From DASSKA01 sp963839365 (GTDB lineage Bacteria > Actinomycetota > Actinomycetes > Propionibacteriales > Nocardioidaceae): 64,000 nucleotides of DNA. This document shows, piece by piece, positions 8,549 to 16,952 of the stretch (positions within the stretch are counted from its first letter, which is position 1; each line of letters begins with the position of its first letter). The stretch lies in contig CAWIUT010000005.1 of assembly GCA_963839365.1 (NCBI GenBank), forward strand, positions 124,001 through 188,000. The letters run 5' to 3'. The notes under the pieces were generated by a model, which saw only the letters and a program-made list of their open reading frames with translations, was not told the DNA's origin and did no database searches. The translations under genes were made by a program, and so were the position numbers.

Positions 8549-9435
8549 CGCTTCCCTTCCGGTGCGCTGCCGCGAGCGAGCAGTGCCGTGACGTCCTCGC
8601 CGGCTCGGCCTCGACGGTGCGCCGGTTCCTGCTCGTCGAGGCGTCCGGTCCGTGGGGCCGGGAGGCGGTACGGGACAGCCGCCAGACGGCATCGTTCGGC
8701 GCCGAGCTGGTCCGCCGCTGCGCGGCGGCCCACGTGCGGCCGTTGCTGATCCGCCGGCACGGCCGGTCCGAACCGCGTCGTACCAGCGTCTTCGCGGCGG
8801 CGGCCGACCCTGGAGAGGCCTGGCTCGGCCACACGTACGTCGAACGGACGGACGACGTGCTGGACCTGCCGCTGGAACGGCTGACGACCCGGCCGGCCCC
8901 GTTCGCCCCCGCGGCGGGGCCGCTGTTCCTGACCTGCACCCACGGCAGGCACGACGTGTGCTGCGCCGAGCGGGGCCGACCCGTCGCGGCGGCGCTCGCC
9001 GGCGCCTTCCCCGAGCACAGCTGGGAGGTCTCCCACATCGGAGGGGACCGGTTCGCCGGCAACCTGCTGGTGCTGCCGGACGGGTTGTACTACGGGCGGC
9101 TCGAGCCGGCCGCCGCGGTCGCGATGGCCGAGGAGCACCTGGCCGGCCGACTCGACCTCGACCATCTCCGCGGCCGCTCCGGGTACCCGTTCGCCGCCCA
9201 GGCGGCGGAGGCGTTCCTGCGCCGGCACACCGGCCTGCTCGCCAAGGACGCAGTCGGGCTGCTGGCCTGTGACCGGGACCAGGACATGGTTGCCGTGCGC
9301 CTCGAGATGGCCGACCGCCGGTGGCGGGTGCGGGTGCGCCGCGAGACCGGCGACCCCCGCCCGTTGACCTGCCGGGCCACCCGCAGCAGCCCTGCTGTCT
9401 CCTTCGCCCTGGTCGACATCGAGCCCGAGGGCTGA
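8545..9435 (+). CDS. Sucrase/ferredoxin-like (Apd1-type) thioredoxin-fold protein
   Basis: 296 residues. The sucrase name is a historical misnomer; the family is related to yeast Apd1, which holds a [2Fe-2S] cluster with two Cys and two His ligands. Here the C-terminal half has C-x8-C in FLTCTHGRHDVCCAE and then VSHIGGDRFAGNLL, where the second His of the Apd1 H-x3-H is Asp, as I recall for bacterial members. The GTG start overlaps the oxygenase stop by 4 bp (GTGA), so the two are translationally coupled. It may pass electrons to the oxygenase or handle iron; this is inference. Confidence 0.85.
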   Translation: MTLPFRCAAASEQCRDVLAGSASTVRRFLLVEASGPWGREAVRDSRQTASFGAELVRRCAAAHVRPLLIRRHGRSEPRRTSVFAAAADPGEAWLGHTYVERTDDVLDLPLERLTTRPAPFAPAAGPLFLTCTHGRHDVCCAERGRPVAAALAGAFPEHSWEVSHIGGDRFAGNLLVLPDGLYYGRLEPAAAVAMAEEHLAGRLDLDHLRGRSGYPFAAQAAEAFLRRHTGLLAKDAVGLLACDRDQDMVAVRLEMADRRWRVRVRRETGDPRPLTCRATRSSPAVSFALVDIEPEG

Positions 9436-9437
9436 GC

Positions 9438-10874
9438 TCACCAGCCGGTGGGCAGCGGCCGCCCCTCGGAGAAGCCGGAGGCGGACTGCACGCCGATCAG
9501 CGCCCGTTCCCGGAGGTCGTCGAGCGTGCGCGCCCCGGCGTAGGTGCAGGCGGAGCGGACGCCGGCGCAGATCTGGTCGATGAGGTCCTCCACGCCCGGC
9601 CGGTCCGGGTCCAGGTACATCCGGCTGGAGGAGATGCCCTCCTCGTAGAGCCCCTTGCGGGCCCGGTCGAACGCGCTGTCCGCGCTGGTGCGACGGGCCA
9701 CGGCCCGGGCGGAGGCCATCCCGAAGCTCTCCTTGTACGCCCGGCCGTCGGCCCCGATGTGCAGATCCCCCGGCGACTCGTAGGTGCCGGCGAACCACGA
9801 CCCGATCATGACCGCGGAGGAGCCGGCCGCCAGCGCGAGCGCGACGTCACGGGGATGCCGCACCCCCCCGTCCGCCCAGACGTGCCGGCCCAGCGCGGCG
9901 GCGGTCTGCGCGCACTCGAGCACCGCGGAGAACTGGGGCCGGCCCACGCCGGTCATCATCCGGGTGGTGCACATCGCGCCCGGGCCGACCCCGACCTTGA
10001 CGATGTCGGCGCCGGCGTCGACCAGAGCCCGGGTGCCCTCCGCGGACACGACGTTCCCGGCCGCCACCGGCACCGACGGGTCGAGCTTGCGGACCGCGGT
10101 GAGCGCCTCGAGCATCCGCTCCTGGTGGCCGTGCGCGGTGTCCACGACCAGGCAGTCCACGCCGAGCTCCAGCAGCGCGCTCGCCTTCGCCCCCACGTCA
10201 CCGTTCACGCCGACCGCCGCGGCCACCCTCAGCCGGCCGGACGCGTCCACCGCCGGGGCGTACAGGGCGGCGCGCAGCGCCGAGGTTCGGGTGAGCAGAC
10301 CGCGGAGCCTGCCCTCCGGGTCGACCACCGGGGCCAGCCGGCGCCGCGCCTCGACCAGAGCCTCGAAGGCCTGCCGGGGCTCCAGCGACTCCGGCAAGGT
10401 GACCAGCGCGGTGCTCATCACGTCACGGAGCTGGGTGAACCGGTCGACGCCGAGGCAGTCGTCCTCGGTCACCACGCCGACCGGCCGCTCGTCCCGAACC
10501 ACCACGGCCGCGCGGTGCGCCCGCTTGGGGATCAGCGCGAGGGCGTCCCCGGCGGTCTGCTCGAGCTCCAGGGTGATCGGCGTCTCGAACACCGTGTGCC
10601 GTTGCTTGACCCAGGACACCACGTCGGCCACGACAGGCAGCGGGATGTCCTGCGGGATCACGGCCAGTCCGCCGCGGCGGGCCACGGTCTCGGCCATCCG
10701 CCGGCCGGACACCGCGGTCATGTTGGCCACGACGAGCGGGATCGAGGTCCCGGTGCCGTCGGAGGTGGACAGGTCCACGTCGTCACGGGAGGCGACGTCG
10801 GAGTGCCGGGGCACCATGAAGACGTCGTCGTAGGTGAGGTCATGGTCGGGCTCGGCGGCGCGGAGGAAGTGCAC
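9438..10874 (-). CDS. guaB1: GuaB1 family GMP reductase (IMPDH-related, CBS-containing)
   Basis: 478 residues. IMPDH/GMPR TIM-barrel with two CBS motifs inserted (about residues 90-205), catalytic loop VGPGAMCTTRMMTG with Cys302, and WADGGVRHPRDVALAL for phosphate binding. This subgroup was long called a non-functional IMPDH; the Mycobacterium smegmatis homologue was shown to be a GMP reductase controlled by its CBS module, making IMP from GMP for purine salvage. Start GTG at 10874, with -10-like TAGCCT six bases upstream, so the mRNA is probably leaderless. It diverges from galK across 72 bp and is convergent with the sucrase/ferredoxin gene, two bases apart. Confidence 0.9.
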   Translation of the reverse strand: MHFLRAAEPDHDLTYDDVFMVPRHSDVASRDDVDLSTSDGTGTSIPLVVANMTAVSGRRMAETVARRGGLAVIPQDIPLPVVADVVSWVKQRHTVFETPITLELEQTAGDALALIPKRAHRAAVVVRDERPVGVVTEDDCLGVDRFTQLRDVMSTALVTLPESLEPRQAFEALVEARRRLAPVVDPEGRLRGLLTRTSALRAALYAPAVDASGRLRVAAAVGVNGDVGAKASALLELGVDCLVVDTAHGHQERMLEALTAVRKLDPSVPVAAGNVVSAEGTRALVDAGADIVKVGVGPGAMCTTRMMTGVGRPQFSAVLECAQTAAALGRHVWADGGVRHPRDVALALAAGSSAVMIGSWFAGTYESPGDLHIGADGRAYKESFGMASARAVARRTSADSAFDRARKGLYEEGISSSRMYLDPDRPGVEDLIDQICAGVRSACTYAGARTLDDLRERALIGVQSASGFSEGRPLPTGW

Positions 10875-10946
10875 GAGCGCAGGCTACCGTTCCCGCCAGG
10901 GGCGGGAGGCCGGACGTGAGCGCCGCTCCGGCCGTAGGCTGCGGCC
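10875..10946. promoter_or_regulatory. Divergent leaderless promoters of guaB1 and galK
   Basis: TAGCCT on the minus strand (10886-10881) ends six bases before the guaB1 GTG; TAGGCT on the plus strand (10935-10940) ends six bases before the galK ATG. Neither gene has a clear Shine-Dalgarno sequence, so both transcripts probably begin at the start codon. Confidence 0.5.
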
Positions 10947-12140
10947 ATGGGGCCCAGAACGCTCGATCCCGGCGATGCTGCCGAGGTCGCGGCGGGGCTG
11001 GCGGCGCGGTTCCGGGCGACGTACGGCCGTCCGCCGGACGGCTGCTTCCGCGCGCCGGGGCGCGTCAACCTGATCGGCGAGCACGTGGACTACAACGCCG
11101 GCCGGTGCCTGCCGATCGCCCTTCCCCACGCGACGTACGTCGCGGCGGCCCCTCGTGCCGACGACACGGTGACGGTGACCAGCCTGCAGCAGGGCCCCCC
11201 GTTCCGGGGGAGCGTCGACTGCCTCGGTCCGGGGGCAGTGACCGGATGGGCGGCCTACGCCGCAGGGGTGGCCTGGGCGATGCGTGAGGACGGCTTCGCG
11301 GTGTCCGGCTTCGAGCTGCTCGTGGACACCCGGGTTCCGCTCGGCGCCGGGCTGTCCAGCTCCGCAGCGCTGGAGTGCGCGGTCGCGCTCGCCCTCGCCG
11401 GGCTTACCGGCTGCGACGTCGACCTCGCCATGCGCCGCCGACTGGCGGCGGCCTGCCTCCGGGCCGAGACCGAGGTGGCCGGCGCACCGACCGGCGGGAT
11501 GGACCAGGCGGTCTCCCTGCTCGCCCGTCGTGACCACGCGCTGCTGCTGGACTTCCTCGACGGCAGTGCCCGGCAGGTGCCGTGGCGGCCCGCCCGGGCC
11601 GGTCTGCGCCTGCTGGTCGTCGACACCCGGGTCTCCCACCGGCTCACGGACGGCAGCTACGGCAACCGGCGGGCGGAGTGTGAGGAGGCGACCCGGCTGC
11701 TCGGGGCCGGGTCGCTGCGCGAAGTGCACGACTCCCCCGAAGAAGCCGGCGCACTCCGTGGCATCGACGACCCACGGTTGCGGCGCCGGGCCCGGCACGT
11801 GCTCACAGAGATGAGCCGGGTCGACCTCGCCGTCCGCCAGCTCGAGCAGGAGGACTGGGCCGGCCTGGGCAGCACGCTCACCGCGTCCCACGAGTCACTG
11901 CGCGGCGACTTCGAGGTCTCCTGCCCCGAGCTCGACGCCGTCGTGGTGGCGGCCCTGGACGCCGGCGCGCTGGGCGCGCGGATGACCGGTGCCGGCTTCG
12001 GCGGGTCGGCCCTTGCGCTGGTCCCGGAGCACCGGCTCCCGAGCGTTGTGGGAGCGGTGGGCGAGGCCTTCTCGGCACGCGGCTGGGAGGAGCCGCTGTT
12101 CCTGGACGCGTCGGCCGGCGAGGGCGCCCAGCGCGTGTGA
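10947..12140 (+). CDS. galK: Galactokinase
   Basis: 397 residues, GHMP kinase family; phosphorylates galactose at C1 (Leloir pathway). Signature RVNLIGEHVDYNAG near residue 35, ATP-binding PLGAGLSSSAALECA near residue 133, and C-terminal MTGAGFGGSALALV. Usual length for actinobacterial GalK. The partner genes galT and galE are not in the window, so this galK stands alone. Ends one base before the convergent aldo/keto reductase gene. The start is supported by the family alignment and by a -10 box six bases upstream. Confidence 0.94.
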   Translation: MGPRTLDPGDAAEVAAGLAARFRATYGRPPDGCFRAPGRVNLIGEHVDYNAGRCLPIALPHATYVAAAPRADDTVTVTSLQQGPPFRGSVDCLGPGAVTGWAAYAAGVAWAMREDGFAVSGFELLVDTRVPLGAGLSSSAALECAVALALAGLTGCDVDLAMRRRLAAACLRAETEVAGAPTGGMDQAVSLLARRDHALLLDFLDGSARQVPWRPARAGLRLLVVDTRVSHRLTDGSYGNRRAECEEATRLLGAGSLREVHDSPEEAGALRGIDDPRLRRRARHVLTEMSRVDLAVRQLEQEDWAGLGSTLTASHESLRGDFEVSCPELDAVVVAALDAGALGARMTGAGFGGSALALVPEHRLPSVVGAVGEAFSARGWEEPLFLDASAGEGAQRV

Positions 12141-12141
12141 G

Positions 12142-12966
12142 TCAGCGCAGCTCGTCGGGGTCCGGGCCCGTCCGCTCGCCGCGGTCGAGCCCGCCGATCG
12201 CGGCCATGTCCTGCTCGTCGAGGCTGAACCCGAACAGGTCGAAGTTCTGCTCGATCCGGGACGGGGTCACCGACTTGGGAATCACCACGTTGCCGAGCTC
12301 GATGTGCCAGCGCAGCACCACCTGCGCCGGGCTGCGGCCGTGCTTGTCGGCGACCGAGGTGATCGCCTCGTCGGCGAGAAGGTCACCACCGCGGGCGATC
12401 GGTCCCCACGCCTCGGTGGCCACGTGCAGCGACTCGTTGGTCTTGCGGACCTGCTCCTGCTGCAGGTACGGGTGCAGCTCGACCTGGTTGATGACGGGCA
12501 CCACGTCGGTCTCGTCGGTGAGCCGGAGCAGGTGCTCCGGCTGGAAGTTGGACACGCCGATCGCCCGGACCCGGCCGGCCCGGTAGAGCTCCTCCATCGC
12601 CCGCCAGGTGTCGACGTAACGGTCCTGGTGCGCCACCGGCCAGTGGATCAGGTACAGGTCGAGCACGTCGAGGCCCAGCCGGCCCAGGCTGGCGTCGAAC
12701 GCCCGCATGGTCGCGTCGTACCCCTGGTCCTCGTTCCAGACCTTGGTGGTGACGAAGACCTCGTCCCTGTCGAGTCCGGACTCGCGCACGGCCGCACCGA
12801 CCTCGGTCTCGTTGCCGTAGAGCGTGGCGGTGTCGATGTGCCGGTAGCCGGTCTCCAGCGCCTTGAGCACGACCTCCTTGGTCTCGCCGGAGGGCACCTT
12901 GAAGACGCCGAAGCCGAGCTGGGGGATCTCGACACCGTTGTTCAGGCACAGCTTGGGAACAGTCAT
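12142..12966 (-). CDS. Aldo/keto reductase (2,5-diketo-D-gluconate reductase type)
   Basis: 274 residues, AKR5-like NADPH-dependent carbonyl reductase. Catalytic tetrad visible: Asp45, Tyr50 (HIDTATLYGNE), Lys75 (FVTTKVWNED) and the His in LIHWPVAHQD. NADPH-binding end present (VIPKSVTPSRI). Substrate range in this family is broad, so the annotation of a sugar acid substrate is only by family. Single gene, convergent with galK and 44 bp downstream of the next start region. Confidence 0.92.
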   Translation of the reverse strand: MTVPKLCLNNGVEIPQLGFGVFKVPSGETKEVVLKALETGYRHIDTATLYGNETEVGAAVRESGLDRDEVFVTTKVWNEDQGYDATMRAFDASLGRLGLDVLDLYLIHWPVAHQDRYVDTWRAMEELYRAGRVRAIGVSNFQPEHLLRLTDETDVVPVINQVELHPYLQQEQVRKTNESLHVATEAWGPIARGGDLLADEAITSVADKHGRSPAQVVLRWHIELGNVVIPKSVTPSRIEQNFDLFGFSLDEQDMAAIGGLDRGERTGPDPDELR

Positions 12967-13010
12967 GACCCCATCCTGCCCAGCGTGGCCGGTCCCTTAA
13001 CGTTGGCCGG

Positions 13011-14228
13011 CTACCGCAGCTCCGCCGATGTCTTCCCGAGCAGGCGGCGGGCGACGATCAGCTGCTGGATCTGCTGGGTGCCCTCGAAGATGTCGAGGAT
13101 CTTGGAGTCGCGGGACCACTTCTCCAGGAGCTCGTGCTCGGAGTAGCCGACGCTGCCCGCGAGCTCCACGCACCGCAGCGTGATGTCGTTGCAGGTCCGC
13201 CCCGCCTTCGCCTTGGCCATCGACGCCTCGAGCGAGTTCGGCTTGCGGTTGTCGGCCATCCACGCCGCCTGGAGGGTCAGCAGGTAGGCCGCCTCCCAGT
13301 CGGACTCCATCTGGAGGTAGGTCGCCGCGGCCGCCGACTGAGCGATGCCGGGGCGGTCGTAGTCGATGCTCACGCCAGCCTCCTCCAACAGCTCTCGGGT
13401 CAGCTCGAGCGCGGCCCGGGCGCAGCCGACCGCCATCGCGGCCACCAGCGGACGGGTGCTGTCGAACGTGGCCATCGCGCCGGCGAAGCCCTGCTTGACG
13501 TCGATCTCCGGGCTGCCCAGCAGGTTCTGCGCGGGCACCCGGCAGCCCTCGAACCGGATCGTGGCGGTGTCCGAGGCGCGGATCCCGAGCTTGCGCTCTA
13601 CGCGCTCCACGGTCATGCCCGGGGTCCCCTTGGGCACCACGAAGGACTTGATCGCGGCCCGGCCCTTGGACTTGTCGAGCGTGGCCCACACCACCACCGC
13701 GTCACTACGGTCACCAGAGGTCACGAAGATCTTCTCGCCGTCGAGGACGTACTCGTCTCCGTCGAGCCGGGCCGTGGTGGAGATGTTGGCCGAGTCCGAG
13801 CCGGTGTCGGGCTCGGTGATCGCCATCGAGGCCCACACACCCTCGAACCGCTTGCGCTGCTCGTCGTTCGCGACGGCCGCGATCGCGGAGTTGCCCAGCC
13901 CCTGCCGCGGCATGGACAGCAGCAGCCCGACGTCGCCCCAGCACATCTCCATGATGGACAGGACCGAGGCGAGGTTGGAGCCGTTGCGTGTGCCGTCCGG
14001 CTCGGCGGGCTTGGTCTCCTCCGCGCGCACGCCGGACGCCCCGGCGCCGTTGGCCGCGCCGGACTCAGACAGCCCGTCCACCATGGCGGCGAGCATGTCG
14101 AGCTCCTTGGGGTACTCGTGCTCGCGCAAGTCGTAGCGGCGGGAGTTGGGCCGCAGCAGGTTCATCGCGACCTGGTGCGCCTGCCCGACCAGCGGCTTGA
14201 ACTTCTTCGGTGTCTCCAGGCTGAGCAT
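13011..14228 (-). CDS. Acyl-CoA dehydrogenase (second gene of a coupled pair)
   Basis: 405 residues. Start ATG at 14228 shares its A with the stop of the upstream dehydrogenase gene (TGATG), which marks translational coupling. Acyl-CoA dehydrogenase fold: WASMAITEPDTGSDSANI for FAD/substrate binding near residue 130, YVLDGEKIFVTSGDRSD, and the C-terminal DSKILDIFEGTQQIQQLI flavin-binding helix with the catalytic-type EGT. Full length for the family. Probably works as a heteromer or in one pathway with the upstream paralogue, as paired FadE proteins do in mycobacteria (inference). Confidence 0.93.
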   Translation of the reverse strand: MLSLETPKKFKPLVGQAHQVAMNLLRPNSRRYDLREHEYPKELDMLAAMVDGLSESGAANGAGASGVRAEETKPAEPDGTRNGSNLASVLSIMEMCWGDVGLLLSMPRQGLGNSAIAAVANDEQRKRFEGVWASMAITEPDTGSDSANISTTARLDGDEYVLDGEKIFVTSGDRSDAVVVWATLDKSKGRAAIKSFVVPKGTPGMTVERVERKLGIRASDTATIRFEGCRVPAQNLLGSPEIDVKQGFAGAMATFDSTRPLVAAMAVGCARAALELTRELLEEAGVSIDYDRPGIAQSAAAATYLQMESDWEAAYLLTLQAAWMADNRKPNSLEASMAKAKAGRTCNDITLRCVELAGSVGYSEHELLEKWSRDSKILDIFEGTQQIQQLIVARRLLGKTSAELR

Positions 14229-15607
14229 CAGACCAGCACGCCTCCTTCCATGACGCCGATGGCGCGCAGGTCGCGGTACCACCGTTCGACGGGGTGCTCC
14301 TTGACGAACCCGTGGCCGCCGAGCAGCTGGACGCCGTCCGTGCCGATCTGCATTCCCTTGTCGGTGCACAGCCGGCGGGCGAGGGCGACCTCGCGGTCGA
14401 ACCGCTCACCCCGGGCGGCGCGGGACGCGGCCTTGTAGGTGACCAGCCGCATGCCCTGCAGCTCGATGCCGATGTTGGCCACCATGAACGCCACCGACTG
14501 CCGGTGGCTGACCGGCTCGCCGAAGGCCTGCCGCTCGTTGACGTAGGGCACCACGTAGTCGAGCACCGCCTGCGCCGTACCGACGGCCAGCGCGCACCAG
14601 CCCAGCCGGGACAGCCGGACGCACTCGCGGTAGGCCTCGGCGTCCCCGAGTGGTGCCACCGCGTCGGCGCGTACGTCGGACAGCACCAGCCTGCTGAGCC
14701 CGGCGGCCCGTAGGCCCATCGCAGGCTCCGCCTCGATCTCGACGCCTTCGGACCCGGACTCCACCAGGAACAGTCTCGGGGTGCCGTCGAGCATGGCCCC
14801 GACCACGAACAGCTCGGCGTCGGCGCCGAGCGGCACCATCGACTTCACGCCGGTGAGCCGGTAGCCGTCCCCGTCCCGCGCCGCCGTGGTCTCCGGCGTG
14901 AGCGGGTCGAACAGCGGCCGGGGCTCGGTGAGCGCGAGTGCGGCGGCCGGGACGTCCTCGCCGGCGAACGCCGGAAGGTAGGTGGCCTGCTGCTCCTGCG
15001 TGCCCCAGAGGGAGAGGGCGGTGGCGACCGCGCCGGGGGCCAGGCAGGCCACCGCCAACCCCATGTCTCCGACGGCGAGAGCCTCCGCGACCAGCACGCC
15101 GGCGGTGGTCGAGCGTTCCTCGGAGATGCCGCCGAGCTGCTCGGGGATGCCGAGGGTCGCGAGACCGACCTCCCTGGCCTGCTCGAGCACCTCCCGCGGC
15201 GGCTGCGCCGCGTCGTCCGCGGTCGCGGCGGCGGGCCGGACGACCTCGGTGGCGAACTCGCGCACCAGGTCGACCAGCATCTGCTCGTCCTCGGTGGGGG
15301 TCAGGTCGAACACGGCTCCGCCCCGGGCGGGACGGGTGCGAGCCGGCTCGCCCGAGCTCCGGCCAGGCCGGGTGAACTGACGGTTGAGGGCGCCGAGGGT
15401 GCGGAACCCGGTCCTGGTGGCTTCGAACACCACCCGCTCGGTGGGCCGGCGCAGCCCGAACCGGTCCAGGGCCGGGGTCTGGGCCAGCCGGTTCAGGGCA
15501 GCCACGGCCAGACCGATCGGGTCGCGGTTGCGTGGCCCGGCGACGCCGTACTTCCTCCGACGCGCCCGGGTCTCGCCGGGGCGCTTGCGGTCTTCAAGGA
15601 CGGACAT
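14228..15607 (-). CDS. Acyl-CoA dehydrogenase with N-terminal extension (first gene of pair)
   Basis: 459 residues from the ATG at 15607. An Arg-rich N-terminal extension of about 95 residues precedes the dehydrogenase domain, which begins at FDLTPTEDEQMLVDLVREF. The domain is divergent: the usual glycine-rich acyl-CoA loop is weak (LALTEPRPLFDPLTPE) and the C-terminus ends GVQLLGGHGFVKEHPVERW then LRAIGVMEGG. Such divergence and the coupled partner suggest a heteromeric FadE pair in which one subunit supplies the catalytic Glu; I did not confirm which. A small inverted repeat just upstream may control the pair. Confidence 0.9.
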   Translation of the reverse strand: MSVLEDRKRPGETRARRRKYGVAGPRNRDPIGLAVAALNRLAQTPALDRFGLRRPTERVVFEATRTGFRTLGALNRQFTRPGRSSGEPARTRPARGGAVFDLTPTEDEQMLVDLVREFATEVVRPAAATADDAAQPPREVLEQAREVGLATLGIPEQLGGISEERSTTAGVLVAEALAVGDMGLAVACLAPGAVATALSLWGTQEQQATYLPAFAGEDVPAAALALTEPRPLFDPLTPETTAARDGDGYRLTGVKSMVPLGADAELFVVGAMLDGTPRLFLVESGSEGVEIEAEPAMGLRAAGLSRLVLSDVRADAVAPLGDAEAYRECVRLSRLGWCALAVGTAQAVLDYVVPYVNERQAFGEPVSHRQSVAFMVANIGIELQGMRLVTYKAASRAARGERFDREVALARRLCTDKGMQIGTDGVQLLGGHGFVKEHPVERWYRDLRAIGVMEGGVLV

Positions 15608-15616
15608 GCCGTTACT

Positions 15617-15631
15617 GTAACTCCGGGTTAC
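15617..15631. promoter_or_regulatory. Putative operator GTAAC-N5-GTTAC upstream of the acyl-CoA dehydrogenase pair
   Basis: Perfect 5-bp inverted repeat with 5-bp centre, starting ten bases before the dehydrogenase ATG and overlapping its likely ribosome site (ggag). An extra half-site, GTTAC, at 15611-15615 extends the pattern. The layout resembles operators of TetR/FadR-type regulators of fatty acid genes. No regulator gene is adjacent. Confidence 0.4.
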
Positions 15632-15684
15632 ACACTGAGCCACACCTGCACGGGGTGGCACGAGTCACGTCTATAGTTCCGGCC

Positions 15685-16305
15685 ATGTCCGAACCCGACG
15701 CAGCCCCGCCCGCCCCGGGCCTGCCGCAGGGCGGCTCGGTGCGCCCGATCGTGCGCTGGGGGTCACCGGTGATGCATCGCACCCTGGAACCGGTCACCGA
15801 GTTCGACGATGCACTGCGCAACCTGGTCGCCGACATGGTGGCCACCATGTACGCCGCCGAGGGCGTCGGGCTGGCCGCGTGCCAGATCGGCGTGGACCGG
15901 GCCGTCTTCGTGTTCGACTGTCCCGACGCCAACCACGTCCTTCATCGCGGCGTGGTGTGCAACCCCGAGCTCTACCTGCCGGTGGGCCGCAACCGACGAC
16001 TGGACGGGGGCGAGGAGGGCTGTCTGTCCCTGCCGGGTGCCTTCGTCGGCTGCGATCGTCCGGACCACGCCCGGGTCGAGGGGCACGGCCTCGACGGCGC
16101 CCCGATCAGCCACTCCGGCACCGGCCTGCTGGCGCGCTGCCTGCAGCACGAGACCGACCACTGCCGGGGCACGGTGTTCGGGGACAAGCTGCACAGGCGC
16201 ACCCGCAAGAAGCTGTTCAAGCGGGCCGAGGCGTTGGCCGCTGACTACCCGGACGACTGGCCGGTCTCCCCCGCCGCCACCCACCCGGACCTGCCTGCGG
16301 AGTAG
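15685..16305 (+). CDS. def: Peptide deformylase
   Basis: 206 residues; removes the formyl group from the N-terminal Met of new proteins using Fe2+ or Zn2+. All three family motifs are present: GVGLAACQIG, EGCLSLPG with the metal-ligand Cys, and QHETDHCRG (HExxH type with two metal His). Start ATG at 15685, preceded by a perfect-looking -10 TATAGT (15672-15677) seven bases upstream and by no Shine-Dalgarno, so a leaderless mRNA is likely. It diverges from the acyl-CoA dehydrogenase pair. Confidence 0.95.
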   Translation: MSEPDAAPPAPGLPQGGSVRPIVRWGSPVMHRTLEPVTEFDDALRNLVADMVATMYAAEGVGLAACQIGVDRAVFVFDCPDANHVLHRGVVCNPELYLPVGRNRRLDGGEEGCLSLPGAFVGCDRPDHARVEGHGLDGAPISHSGTGLLARCLQHETDHCRGTVFGDKLHRRTRKKLFKRAEALAADYPDDWPVSPAATHPDLPAE

Positions 16306-16347
16306 CCAGCTCCGACGAACTCGGCCGCTGCCTGTGCCGGATACCGT

Positions 16348-16702
16348 CGGTGGGGGTCTTCAGCGTCGTGCACATGTTCGAGGTGGGTGAGGTGTTGGCA
16401 GGTCGGGGGCTGGCTGATGCCCTGGAGGCCAACGCGCGGGCCGGGGCGGGGCGGCGGGCCTTCGAGCTGGTGGGGAGTTCGCGGCCGTGGAGCTGGGTCC
16501 GCTGCTGGGCCGTTCGGTCGCGGCCGCGGACCATCAGTTGCGCGATGCGTTGGACCTGCGGCATCGGCACCCCCGGCTGTGGGAGCAGATCGCGGCGACC
16601 GCGCGGTTGGCGGTGCTGCCCGGCCCGGCGCTGACCGGCCGGCGGCTGGTGCAGGTCGATGCGGGCACCGGCGCGGAGGTCGACCTGGCCGCCGAGCTGG
16701 GG
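16348..16702 (+). repeat. Long direct repeat, copy A
   Basis: About 355 bp matching 44248-44604 with only a few substitutions (for example cacatg/cccatg and catcagt/catctgt) and two single-base indels: copy A lacks one C in the ccggggc run near 16447 relative to B, and one C near 16472 (gtgggg versus gtggcgg). Confidence 0.85.
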
Positions 16703-16940
16703 TGGACCAGATCGTGCCGGTGCAGGTGTGGGCGGCCCGCCAGGTGGCGCAGGCCTGTCACACCGCCGGGCTGAGCCTGGCGCAGGCCCGCTGGGTCGAT
16801 GCGATGACCACCCCGCTGCTGGGCAGCCTGCCGTGGGCACCGGCACCCACCGCCTCGGCACCCACCCCGACCTCACCGACTACGGCATCACCGACCCCGA
16901 CAACCCGGAGGACGGGGACACCGGCGGCGAGTCCGAGTGA
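16348..16940 (+). pseudogene. Decayed DUF222/HNH (13E12-type) repeat gene, copy A
   Basis: Fragment of a DUF222-domain HNH endonuclease-family gene. Frame 1 reads MFEVGEVLAGRGLADALEA to about 16470; a missing base then moves the frame to ELGPLLGRSVAAADHQLRDA through LAAELGW (about 16487-16710), and a third frame continues with VWAARQVAQACHTAGLSLAQ. The tail (DLTDYGITDPDNPEDGD) ends at 16940 with no HNH part. The first 355 bp are nearly identical to copy B at 44248. No transposase or flanking target repeats are seen. Functionless as read. Confidence 0.8.
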
Positions 16941-16952
16941 AGAGGCCGAGCG

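Noticed and set aside
8545..9435. Sucrose-hydrolysing enzyme
   Set aside because: The sucrase name is a misnomer in this family; the motifs are of the Apd1-type Fe-S thioredoxin fold.
16348..16940. Insertion sequence or transposon
   Set aside because: No transposase motif and no terminal inverted or target repeats; the coding remnants are of the DUF222/HNH family.
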